Part shown: positions 1-7,121 of the stretch, piece by piece
How positions within the stretch are numbered: the first letter of the stretch is position 1
Layout of the letters: the number at the start of each line of letters is the position of its first letter
DNA from: Acidobacteria bacterium AH-259-L09
GTDB taxonomy: Bacteria > Acidobacteriota > UBA6911 > RPQK01
DNA: 11,049 bases
Direction: 5' to 3'
Assembly: GCA_027717875.1 (NCBI GenBank)
Contig: JALLOL010000065.1
Span: forward strand, 1-11,049
Notes under the pieces: model-generated
Seen by the model: only the letters and a program-made list of their open reading frames with translations
What the model was told of the DNA's origin: nothing
The model's database searches: none
Position numbers and translations under genes: made by a program

Positions 1-100
1 TTTCGTCCTCCCCAAGCGGAGGATGCCCAGTCCCACCACACAAAACTGAGGTCCTGTCCTTCAACAACACTTCCTGCATCCTCAGCTTCTCTCGTTACCT

Positions 101-129
101 TTGACTCAACAAGAAAATCCCCTTAAAAT
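101..129 (+). promoter_or_regulatory. Putative sigma-70-type promoter for the exported oxidoreductase
   Basis: A TTGACT box (101-106) and a TAAAAT box (124-129) are separated by exactly 17 bases; each matches its consensus at five of six positions. The predicted start of transcription is near 136, leaving a leader of about 65 bases. A short palindrome, TTAAAA-tctg-TTTTAA (123-138), overlaps the -10 box and start point and could be a repressor site. TATCAAAT occurs twice downstream (148-155 and 175-182). The region is A+T-rich, so a chance match is possible, and housekeeping sigma specificity in this lineage is assumed. Confidence 0.45.
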
Positions 130-200
130 CTGTTTTAAAACGTGGATTATCAAATCAATCGAAAAAATTAGGTCTATCAAATTTAAAGGAAAGGTGAGTC

Positions 201-1487
201 ATGTCTAAATGGTCACGTCGAAATTTTCTGAAATCAGCCGGGACAGGAATCGCCCTCTCTTCAGCCTCTCTGTTTGTGGGAACAGCCAAATCCTCCCCCA
301 ATGATCGAGTTCGCCACGCTGTCATAGGAACGGGCGGAATGGGGCAAAATCACTGCCGTCGATTTTCAAATTTAGGTGAGGACGTTGAAGTGGTGGCAAT
401 TTGCGACCTCGATCCGGAACGCAGGGAAAAAGCCGCTCAGCTACTGCCCTCCTCTTCGAGGCTTGCGAAATATGAAGATTACCGCCGCATCCTTGACGAT
501 AAGAGCATCGATACCGTCAGTGTAGTTACTCCGGATCACTGGCACACAAAGATAGCCCTGGAAGCCATTTTGGCGGGAAAACATGTCTATGTCGAAAAAC
601 CTTGTTCTCACAATGTTACGGAGGGAAAACTACTGCTTGAAACGGCTAATAAATACGAAAAGTGTGTCCAACACGGCACTCACAGCCGAAGCGGACAAGG
701 GATCATCGAAGCCATGCAATTCCTGCATGAGGGGAATTTAGGTAAAGTCAGAATGGCGAAGGCGATCAATCATCAACTGAGAAAGCCCATCGGGACAGCA
801 CCGCCCAGTGATCCCCCACCGGGGGTGAATTATGATCTGTGGCTGGGCCCTGCCCCGAAACATGCTTTCACGAAACATCGATGGCACTATAACTGGCACT
901 GGTTCTGGGATTATGGCACAGGGGATCTAGGGAATGACGGAATTCACCAGCTGGACGTGGCACGCTGGGGACTCAATGTTGAATTTCCCAAGACCATCAG
1001 CGCTCCAGGCGGGCAGCTTTTCTATAATGACGACCATGAGACTCCGGATGCGCAAATGATTACCTACGTTTACGATGACTGTCATTTGAATTTTGAAATG
1101 CGTCTGTGGACCGACTACAAATTCGTCGGACACGACAACGGGACAATTTTTTACGGGGACAAAGGAACATTGGAAGTTGGTCGAGAGGGTTGCTTTGTGA
1201 GATTTATTGGTGAAGAGCCGCAAAAAATCGGTGGAGGACACGATCTCAGCGCGAATATGCGGAACTTTATCGACGGTGTGAAGGACAATAATCCGAGAAA
1301 ACTAAAGGCTCCGATCCGGGAAGGAGTCATCTCCGCTGAGCTTTGTCATCTGGGTAATATTGCGACCCGCGTCGGGCGGCAGCTTGAGTACCACCCGAAG
1401 AAACGCCGCTTTGTTAATGATAAGGAAGCCAATAAGCTGCTGAGCAGGGACTATCGCAAAGGATTCGAGCTGCCGGAGGTTAGTTAA
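201..1487 (+). CDS. Tat-exported Gfo/Idh/MocA-family oxidoreductase
   Basis: A 428-residue NAD(P)-dependent oxidoreductase of the Gfo/Idh/MocA family, probably acting on a sugar or cyclitol. The N-terminus has a twin-arginine signal: SRRNFLK at residues 5-11, then a hydrophobic stretch to about 28, suggesting folded export to the periplasm. The Rossmann glycine motif is GTGGMG (43-48). TPDHWH (110-115) and EKP (132-134) are typical cofactor-domain motifs, and GDLGNDGIHQLD (241-252) supplies the conserved His and Asp of the substrate domain. A purine-rich AAAGGAAAGG ends a few bases before the ATG and supports this start. In Zymomonas glucose-fructose oxidoreductase the cofactor is bound before Tat export, and the same may apply here. 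The substrate is unknown. The next gene follows 98 bases downstream on the same strand and may be co-transcribed. Confidence 0.9.
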   Translation: MSKWSRRNFLKSAGTGIALSSASLFVGTAKSSPNDRVRHAVIGTGGMGQNHCRRFSNLGEDVEVVAICDLDPERREKAAQLLPSSSRLAKYEDYRRILDDKSIDTVSVVTPDHWHTKIALEAILAGKHVYVEKPCSHNVTEGKLLLETANKYEKCVQHGTHSRSGQGIIEAMQFLHEGNLGKVRMAKAINHQLRKPIGTAPPSDPPPGVNYDLWLGPAPKHAFTKHRWHYNWHWFWDYGTGDLGNDGIHQLDVARWGLNVEFPKTISAPGGQLFYNDDHETPDAQMITYVYDDCHLNFEMRLWTDYKFVGHDNGTIFYGDKGTLEVGREGCFVRFIGEEPQKIGGGHDLSANMRNFIDGVKDNNPRKLKAPIREGVISAELCHLGNIATRVGRQLEYHPKKRRFVNDKEANKLLSRDYRKGFELPEVS

Positions 1488-1585
1488 CCTCGACGGAGAT
1501 CAAGCACGCCGCGCATAGAAGAGATCTTTCAGGGGTTGAGACGCCCCTCAAAATCGTATAGCCAGTGCCCGGATGGCCTCCATCC

Positions 1586-2752
1586 ATGAAAATCGTAGAC
1601 ATTCGTGAGCAGAGTATTTCTATTTCTTCTGCCATACGCAACGCGGTCATCCAGTTTTCAGAGATGACCGCTTCTGCAGTTGTCATCATCACCGATATTG
1701 TGCGGGAAGGAAGAGCGGTGATGGGATATGGGTTTAATTCCAATGGACGCTATGCCCAGAGTGGCATATTACGCGAGCGCATGATTCCGCGACTTTTGAA
1801 GGCCCCCAATCAGGCCTTGCTCTCTGATGGCAGGGAAAACTTCGATCCCTTTAAAGCCTGGCAGGTCATGATGACGAACGAAAAACCCGGTGGCCACGGC
1901 GAGCGCTCGGCTGCAGTGGGCGCATTGGATATGGCACTCTGGGATCTGGTGGCTAAGGTTGAAGAAAAGCCACTTCATCGCCTGCTGGCTGAGCGCTATG
2001 GCGGAGGGATTCCCAATCCGGACGTGTATGTGTATGCGGCTGGCGGATATTACTATCCGGGCAAAGACCTCTCGGCCTTGCAAGATGAGATCCAGGCTTA
2101 TCTTGACCAGGGTTATGATACGGTGAAGATCAAAATCGGTGGAGCCCCACTTGATGAAGATCTCAGACGAATCGAGGCCGTGCTCAAGGTGGTTGGCAGT
2201 GCACAGCGACTGGCACTAGACGCTAACGCGAGGTTTAACCGAGAGGTTGCTTTGCAGTACTCAGATGCCCTGGCTCCTTACGGATTGAAATGGTACGAGG
2301 AGCCGGTAGACCCGCTAGACTTTGCTTCGCTCGCTGAAGTCTCCAGATCATCGTCTACGCCACTGGCCACTGGTGAAAACCTGTTTTCTATGCAGGATTC
2401 GCGAAACTTGCTTCGCTATGGCGGTCTCATCCCCACCCGGGACATTCTACAGATGGACCCGGCCCTGAGTTATGGACTGGTGGAGTATCTGAGGACTTTG
2501 GAGATGCTGAAGGCTGAGGACTGGTCTTGGCAACAGTGCATTCCCCATGGCGGGCACCAAATGGCTGTCCATATTGCGGCCGGACTGGGACTGGGTGGAA
2601 GCGAAGCCTATCCAGGTGTTTTTCAACCCTTTGGAGGCTTCGCCGACGGCGCCAAAGTGGAGCAGGGGCGTCTCCGCATCCCTGAAGCACCTGGAATCGG
2701 CATCGAGCTGAAAGCCGACTTGATGAAGGTCTTTCGGGCCATCTCAGACTGA
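1586..2752 (+). CDS. D(-)-tartrate dehydratase-like enolase-superfamily enzyme
   Basis: A 388-residue member of the mandelate racemase/muconate lactonizing group that closely resembles, from memory, the D-tartrate dehydratase of Bradyrhizobium (dehydration of D-tartrate to oxaloacetate). Counting from the ATG at 1586, the expected residues are present: Lys100 in NEKPGGHGE, the KIK pair Lys181/Lys183, metal ligands Asp212, Glu238 and Glu264, and the catalytic-type His321 in PHGGHQ. Their spacing fits the characterised enzyme to within one or two residues. An in-frame GTG at 1565 would add seven residues, but MKIVDIRE is the usual family start. No strong ribosome-binding site precedes either start. 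There is no signal peptide, so it is cytoplasmic. It probably acts on tartrate or a similar acid sugar; the exact substrate is inferred. Bases 2575-2594 of this gene reappear at 4389-4408. Confidence 0.88.
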   Translation: MKIVDIREQSISISSAIRNAVIQFSEMTASAVVIITDIVREGRAVMGYGFNSNGRYAQSGILRERMIPRLLKAPNQALLSDGRENFDPFKAWQVMMTNEKPGGHGERSAAVGALDMALWDLVAKVEEKPLHRLLAERYGGGIPNPDVYVYAAGGYYYPGKDLSALQDEIQAYLDQGYDTVKIKIGGAPLDEDLRRIEAVLKVVGSAQRLALDANARFNREVALQYSDALAPYGLKWYEEPVDPLDFASLAEVSRSSSTPLATGENLFSMQDSRNLLRYGGLIPTRDILQMDPALSYGLVEYLRTLEMLKAEDWSWQQCIPHGGHQMAVHIAAGLGLGGSEAYPGVFQPFGGFADGAKVEQGRLRIPEAPGIGIELKADLMKVFRAISD

Positions 2753-2772
2753 ACACCTGAACTATCCCCGCA

Positions 2773-2838
2773 AGCGTACTGTACGGTACGCTGAGGAGGC
2801 CGACCGAGCGCAACGCGGTCAGGGCGGATGATTCCGCC
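2773..2838. other. Hairpin cluster between convergent genes
   Basis: Three consecutive inverted repeats lie between the converging 3' ends. AGCGTACT/GGTACGCT (2773-2780 and 2785-2792) has a GTAC loop and one G-T pair. GACCG/CGGTC lies at 2802-2806 and 2816-2820. GGCGGA/TCCGCC (2823-2828 and 2833-2838) has a TGAT loop. A fourth, weaker stem, AGTTGGC/GCCGGCT (2849-2855 and 2865-2871), has two G-T pairs and lies in the neighbouring repeat element. None is followed by a T-run on either strand, so these are not classic intrinsic terminators. They may stop or protect converging transcripts, or form a REP-like cluster. Confidence 0.5.
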
Positions 2839-2873
2839 GCTGCAGTAGAGTTGGCGTGAGAAATGCCGGCTAA
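2832..2873 (+). repeat. Two-block dispersed element, copy 1
   Basis: TTCCGCCGC (2832-2840), a 15-base spacer, then GTGAGAAATGCCGGCTAA (2856-2873). The same two blocks recur at 7079-7121 with a 16-base unrelated spacer. Both copies lie beside the 3' end of a - strand gene; this one starts 16 bases past the stop of the DUF3179 gene. The loop-like GTGAGAAAT is flanked here by complementary AGTTGGC and GCCGGCT. A dispersed REP-like element is the simplest reading, but two copies in one window cannot establish a family. Confidence 0.5.
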
Positions 2874-2888
2874 ACAGCCTCCAGAAAA

Positions 2889-4286
2889 TCACTTAATAAG
2901 TATTGTGTTTGGAAACTGCGCGTACCAGCCGAACCAGAAGGCCCGCTGGGCTGGTAGCCGGGGCAAATGAATGTGGGAACCATCCTCCAGTACCAAAGCA
3001 TCTTCTGTCATCCGCCAGGTACGACCACGGGCATCCTCGATGTGATCATCACGCAAGCGGTGGACAAACCGTTCAACACCGGCACTGTAGACTCGATTGG
3101 CGCCTTCAGCGCTGGTGATGACCACGAATTCTTGGCCGGCTGCCTGAGCATAATAGAGAGGATGCTTGCTGAGAAACTTCGCTGAAATTGCAAGCGGCAC
3201 GACTTCACCTTCTTCCGAGGGAGAGTCCAACAACATCACCAGTACTTCTTCTTTGTTCTTCAGGCGACTGTCTCTCTTCGAGACTGAAAACATCAGGCGG
3301 TCAGTTGAGAAATACTTGCGATAGGCTGCGCCCTCGGAATAGTCACGTTCGTAGCCCGTATCGAGTGACAAAACAGTCGTATCGGGATGTTTCGCCTTCC
3401 ACTCCCCCCAGGTGGTGGTTACGACGGGATGGGATCGAAGTCGCAAACCGGATCCAACAAGGCCGCCGACAACGGGCTTTCCTTCGAGGGTGGACCAGAG
3501 ACTCATCGACTCTTCGTCAAACATCAGTTTGTTCGAACGGTAAAGGAATCCGCTTGTACCGAAGTGGCGAAGCCGCCCTCCCCCTTCACTTTTATAGGGG
3601 ATAACGCTGCCACAGAGCGTGCAGTACACGATCGTGAGTTCCACTCCGCCGATTCGGTCCTTCGCCATTTCGTGCCACGCGAGGATGCGTTTCGGATAGG
3701 CTCGGATTTCCCCATTGACTGCGATCCCGAAGACAGTGTGTGAATCCTTGAGGTATTTCGCTTCGCAGGCAGAGACATGCTTCGGGTAATGAAGCGGCGG
3801 AATCCCGTTAACCCGCACGCCGCCCCAGTTCACTTCGTCTAGACGGATCAGAGACGGAACATCAGCGGGAAAGAAGTGGCGCATCTTGGGATCAATTGAG
3901 CTGTAGAGCATACCCTTGAACAGAGCGTAGTCGGGATGAGCTTCATAAGGAAGGGACCAAACCCACTCCCACCAGCGGTTCATGTCACCTCCGAACCGCT
4001 TACTCGTTTGTACTTCCAGAAACCAGATCAAGCGTCTCAAGATCGGAGTAGAATCGCGGCGGATCTGGGCGACTTGAGTTATGTCCAAGATCATGGCAGC
4101 GTAGCTGTTTTTCCACATGGAACCAATCTTTTCCAGTGCTTCTTCCACTGTGTCTTTGTCCTGGCTTGAGGCTTCGAAAAACAACTCAATGTCAGGGACT
4201 TCAGGCGAGCGGAACTCATTCCCTTCTACCGGCCTAGCAAAGGTGAGAAGCAAAGATGTAGCGACCACAAGAGGGGTTCTATTCAT
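2889..4286 (-). CDS. Secreted DUF3179-domain protein
   Basis: A 465-residue protein of the DUF3179 family, whose biochemical role is not established as far as I know. Residues 1-22 form a probable Sec signal peptide: a basic start, then the hydrophobic VVATSLLLTF. Residues about 30-150 are a helix-rich region rich in Trp and charged residues that I do not recognise. The DUF3179 hallmarks follow: GVRVNGIPPLHYPKH (156-170), GIAVNGEIRAYPKRILAWHEM (187-207), the paired-cysteine motif YCTLCGSV (221-228), and MFDEESMSLWSTLEGKPVVG (255-274). The two cysteines suggest metal binding or a disulfide. The ATG at 4286 is preceded by GGAAGG at a suitable distance. It lies downstream of the glycoside hydrolase on the same strand, but the 250-base gap contains copied DNA. 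No promoter is evident, and a functional link is only suggested by proximity. Confidence 0.82.
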   Translation of the reverse strand: MNRTPLVVATSLLLTFARPVEGNEFRSPEVPDIELFFEASSQDKDTVEEALEKIGSMWKNSYAAMILDITQVAQIRRDSTPILRRLIWFLEVQTSKRFGGDMNRWWEWVWSLPYEAHPDYALFKGMLYSSIDPKMRHFFPADVPSLIRLDEVNWGGVRVNGIPPLHYPKHVSACEAKYLKDSHTVFGIAVNGEIRAYPKRILAWHEMAKDRIGGVELTIVYCTLCGSVIPYKSEGGGRLRHFGTSGFLYRSNKLMFDEESMSLWSTLEGKPVVGGLVGSGLRLRSHPVVTTTWGEWKAKHPDTTVLSLDTGYERDYSEGAAYRKYFSTDRLMFSVSKRDSRLKNKEEVLVMLLDSPSEEGEVVPLAISAKFLSKHPLYYAQAAGQEFVVITSAEGANRVYSAGVERFVHRLRDDHIEDARGRTWRMTEDALVLEDGSHIHLPRLPAQRAFWFGWYAQFPNTILIK

Positions 4287-4320
4287 GCTGTACCTTCCGG
4301 TTTGCAGTTATTTTGATAAC

Positions 4321-4391
4321 CAACCCCTCCTTTCCTGCACGATAGGCTTTCACCTTGTCCGGATTTGATTCAAGGACACCATTGACGATGC
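4321..4391 (+). repeat. Perfect 71-base copy of a gatB segment
   Basis: These bases are identical to 7609-7679 in the same orientation, 3288 bases apart. There the sequence encodes about residues 431-454 of GatB, including the conserved YRAGK region of its C-terminal tail domain. Flanking bases differ on both sides (4320 versus 7608, 4392 versus 7680). Because gatB is intact, the intergenic copy is the derived one. It is too short and has no start, so it is not a gene. A small stem, GTTAT-tttg-ATAAC (4307-4320), ends exactly at its left border. Confidence 0.95.
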
Positions 4392-4408
4392 GGCCGGACT
4401 GGGACTGG
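4389..4408 (+). repeat. 20-base copy of a tartrate dehydratase-like gene segment
   Basis: These 20 bases match 2575-2594 exactly and in the same orientation. In the gene they encode part of the HIAAGLGLGG stretch. The copy overlaps the end of the gatB-derived segment by the three bases TGC (4389-4391), which both donors share. A 20-base match by chance in 11 kb is very unlikely, although GGACTGG repeats within it. The rest of the gap (4409-4536) matched no other part of the window by eye, except TTCCGCCGC at 4414-4422, which also occurs at 2832 and 7079. Confidence 0.75.
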
Positions 4409-4536
4409 CCGGATTCCGCCGCGATTCGATTTCAGGTTGTTCAGGAATCCTGGTCCGTGAAAGATCGCAGATCATCCGTTCTCTCAGCCGCCTCTTCGCT
4501 TTCAATCTGAATGACCATCAGAACAGATTGATTAAT

Positions 4537-6978
4537 TCACCGTTTCTTGACCAGCCAGATCTCCCCGATCTGGCAGCCTCTTCCGGCGCCACCTCGCCCC
4601 AATTTGGAGGTGCAAGTCAAGACGACTTCGCCATCTCGCGTTGCTTCCTTTGCAATGTCAAACTCAACCGGTTGGACGGGGTTCGGCTTATCCATGAGAG
4701 GGTGGATCTCAAAGCTGTCGTCGGCCACCAGACGAACCTTGACCGGGGCGCCGTGGTAACGCGCATCGCCCGCGTAGACGATCCGCACCTCATAGGCTGC
4801 CTCCCGATCAAGATCGGTGTAACGCAGCTGGAGCGACGAGTCATAAAGATTGTCCGCATGGCGGCACCAGGATAACCGCCAGCCCTCCTGGCATCGGAAC
4901 CCGACCACAGGCGTTTCGAAGAAGGCGGGATCCTCGGCGTAATCCAGTCCGCCGACCAGGTGCGGCTGACCTGTCAGGTTGCCAAGGTCGTCATAGAATC
5001 CGCCGGGACCCGGGTTCGTCCAGTCCACGACCTCAGCAATCTTGCTGAGACGCCCCTCTTCACTGTCGATTCCACGAATGTCATCAAACTGCCGAAGCAG
5101 CCAGGCCCGGTTATTGAGCGGGACGTCGAGAGTGTCCAGATTGGCTCCTCGCCCCACCGAGATAGCCTGGTACAGATTGACGCTGAGCTGCATCCGAATG
5201 CTCTGGAACAACGCTTCTGCCAACTGGTAGATTCGAAGCCGCCAATCCTGGGCAACCCTATCGACATCGGCCTTTTCCAAAACTGCTGCGGCGCGGCCCA
5301 AGGCTTGGAGTGAGCCGATCTCAGGCGCCTGGCGCAGAAACTCCATTGCTCTGTCTTCAAGAGCCGTTTCGTAGAGAAGCCGTGCTCGAGTATAGGCATC
5401 ATAGTAGGCTCGATAAAGGGCCTGCTGAAATCGCCAGTTCAAAAGAATCGCCGGGCTCGCCTCTCGCTCCATTTCCTGAAACTGCTTCAGGGTGGAATAG
5501 ACCCCTTCATTGGTTGCCAGGGGACCCTTCCAGTTCTGTTCCAGTGCCAGCAGTCCTTGTGAGAAATCGTCCTCATACTGGGGTCCGATGTAGTAACGGC
5601 TGTATTGGCGCAGAGCTTCTACAACATCCCCGTCAGGCTCCCATCCGAGAAAGCTCCAGATGATCTTGTTGACATCGTCATTGACACCTTCGGAATAAGT
5701 GAGGAAGCCAATGGCCTGATCTTCCAAGGCTCTAAAGATCTTGGCCTCGTCCCTGGGACGAGGATTGATGCACTCTCTGGCTTCGGTTAGCGCGTAGGCC
5801 AAATCCCAATCCGGAACCGCGTACTGGGACCTGAGACTGTGAGTAATATCCGGATACCTGCGAATGGGATAACGACTGGACACTGTCTTTCTGAGTTCCG
5901 GCAGACTCACCCTGATCTGTGGTCCGTAGACAATGCCCGCCAGATAGCCCGGCTCCTGGATACGCAGGATCTCATAGAATTCTTCCATCCATTCACCGAC
6001 GAATCCCTGGGGAGACATCCAGATCTCTGCTTCGGGGTGGTACTGCTTCAGATTGGCGACTTGTTTCTCCAACATCGCCATCATGAACTTTGGCTGTGTA
6101 TGCCCCGGATCTCCGCCCGGGACGAATACCACGTCAAGGCGACGGATCTTCTTGAAGACTTCGCCCCACTCCTTCAGAGCAAACTCCACAGTAGCCGGAT
6201 CCGAATAGTCCCGATCCAGCGCGGGATACCAGATCCAGACATCCACGTCGAAGCCGTCCGAGATCTCTGAGACTCTTGCCATCATGTCGATCTGTGGGAG
6301 CGGAAAATGTGGGCTGTCAGCGTCATCGTCCGAGCGCGGAGGAATCATTTCAATTGCGTTGGTTCCGAACACGACAAGATCCCGGATGTACTGATCCCAC
6401 ATCTCAGCGGTGAAGGCGTCGTAGGAGTTCGCTTTGGGGCGATAGCCCAGTTGGTGGCCCCGAAGTGGATAGGCGGGAGCAGTGCTGAGGCGCATATCGG
6501 CTGGGGCAAGGATTCGGTTCCGGGACAATCGCATCTCTCGAAGGAGCCTTCCCACGGCAAACAGCACTCCGCGGGAATCATTCCCCACCAACCAGACAGC
6601 GGGTGCTTCTCGACCTTCTTTACCGATAAAAACACGATATCCCTCAGCCCCCGCCGTCTGTTTCGGAAGATCTCCACCATCGATAGGCCCTAGAAACTCC
6701 CGCTGCCGGGAGGTCGGGCCCACGGCGATCACCGGAATTGAGGAAGCCGGCCACTGCGACCTCACCTCCAACCGGATGAGTGTCCTCTTCTCGACTTCTT
6801 CCCGGAGTAGATCTACGGCGTTCTCTTCTACCTTGGACAGGTTTTCGGGAATGACGATGACACCTTCGGATAAGTCCACCCAAGCCTTGGCCTGTACTAA
6901 CGAGGGCGTCAGAGCGAAGACAAACAAGAGGGGTAATAGCCGGAAGACAACTTTGGTATTGCTTTGATTCCCTAACAC
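4537..6978 (-). CDS. Secreted alpha-glucuronidase-like glycoside hydrolase
   Basis: A protein of about 813 residues. Numbering below counts from an in-frame GTG at 6984, two codons upstream. That GTG lies inside a near-perfect Shine-Dalgarno sequence (GGGAGGAGGTG), so the GTG at 6978, five bases past GGAGG, is the better start. Residues about 11-32 form a Sec signal ending VQA. Residues 34-160 resemble the non-catalytic domain found before GH20, GH67 and GH84 barrels. A TIM-barrel-like region follows from APAYPLRGHQLGYR (169-182), with WIWYPALDRD (250-259), VFVPGGDPGHTQP (286-298) and LTYSEGVNDD (428-437). After a helical region, a probable beta-sandwich begins near WTNPGPGGFYDDLGN (655-669). 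Catalytic residues cannot be assigned safely and the substrate is unknown; an uronic-acid-containing glycan is a guess. It is probably periplasmic or extracellular. Confidence 0.75.
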   Translation of the reverse strand: MLGNQSNTKVVFRLLPLLFVFALTPSLVQAKAWVDLSEGVIVIPENLSKVEENAVDLLREEVEKRTLIRLEVRSQWPASSIPVIAVGPTSRQREFLGPIDGGDLPKQTAGAEGYRVFIGKEGREAPAVWLVGNDSRGVLFAVGRLLREMRLSRNRILAPADMRLSTAPAYPLRGHQLGYRPKANSYDAFTAEMWDQYIRDLVVFGTNAIEMIPPRSDDDADSPHFPLPQIDMMARVSEISDGFDVDVWIWYPALDRDYSDPATVEFALKEWGEVFKKIRRLDVVFVPGGDPGHTQPKFMMAMLEKQVANLKQYHPEAEIWMSPQGFVGEWMEEFYEILRIQEPGYLAGIVYGPQIRVSLPELRKTVSSRYPIRRYPDITHSLRSQYAVPDWDLAYALTEARECINPRPRDEAKIFRALEDQAIGFLTYSEGVNDDVNKIIWSFLGWEPDGDVVEALRQYSRYYIGPQYEDDFSQGLLALEQNWKGPLATNEGVYSTLKQFQEMEREASPAILLNWRFQQALYRAYYDAYTRARLLYETALEDRAMEFLRQAPEIGSLQALGRAAAVLEKADVDRVAQDWRLRIYQLAEALFQSIRMQLSVNLYQAISVGRGANLDTLDVPLNNRAWLLRQFDDIRGIDSEEGRLSKIAEVVDWTNPGPGGFYDDLGNLTGQPHLVGGLDYAEDPAFFETPVVGFRCQEGWRLSWCRHADNLYDSSLQLRYTDLDREAAYEVRIVYAGDARYHGAPVKVRLVADDSFEIHPLMDKPNPVQPVEFDIAKEATRDGEVVLTCTSKLGRGGAGRGCQIGEIWLVKKR

Positions 6979-7010
6979 TGGCACCTCCTCCCATTTTGTC
7001 TGTAAAACTG

Positions 7011-7040
7011 GATTTCATTTTTGCATTCGACAATGAAATC
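7011..7040. promoter_or_regulatory. Perfect 9-base inverted repeat upstream of the glycoside hydrolase
   Basis: GATTTCATT (7011-7019) and AATGAAATC (7032-7040) are perfect inverted copies separated by 12 bases. The repeat lies about 32 bases upstream of the preferred GTG start of the hydrolase, in the gap after the receiver gene. It could be an operator for a dimeric regulator or a hairpin in the leader. It is not a typical terminator for the upstream genes, because no T-run follows on the - strand. I found no convincing -35/-10 pair here. Confidence 0.45.
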
Positions 7041-7078
7041 ACTTTTCTGTATCAGAAGCGAGCTGACAAGGCCCGCCC

Positions 7079-7121
7079 TTCCGCCGCTTCGTGACAACCG
7101 GGTGTGAGAAATGCGGGTTAA
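7079..7121 (+). repeat. Two-block dispersed element, copy 2
   Basis: TTCCGCCGC (7079-7087), a 16-base spacer, then GTGAGAAATGCGGGTTAA (7104-7121). The second block differs from the copy at 2856-2873 at only two positions. Here the TTAA end of the block includes the TAA stop codon of the receiver gene (7118-7120 on the - strand), so the element abuts or supplies that gene's end. Unlike copy 1, the flanks of GTGAGAAAT do not form an obvious stem. Confidence 0.5.

Noticed and set aside
6..23. TCCTCC/GGAGGA hairpin at the left edge as a terminator of an upstream gene
   Set aside because: There is no T-run after it on either strand and no coding end is visible beside it.
1531..1548. Stem AGGGG/CCCCT between the oxidoreductase and dehydratase genes as a terminator
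   Set aside because: The stem is only five pairs and is followed by CAAAATC rather than a T-run.
1537..1549. 13-base match TGAGACGCCCCTC between this gap and 5045-5057
   Set aside because: About one 13-base match is expected by chance in a window of this size, and it does not extend.
3188..3743. Overlapping + strand open frames opposite the DUF3179 gene
   Set aside because: The - strand protein has a signal peptide and family motifs; the + strand frames have no ribosome-binding site or recognisable protein.
4287..4536. Integron cassette, insertion sequence or pseudogene in the mosaic gap
   Set aside because: There are no terminal inverted repeats, target duplication, recombination site or decaying reading frame; the copied pieces are 71 and 20 bases only.
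5558..5567. TGTGAGAAAT inside the glycoside hydrolase as another copy of the dispersed element
   Set aside because: It is in coding sequence, matches only the core of the second block and has no TTCCGCCGC block nearby.
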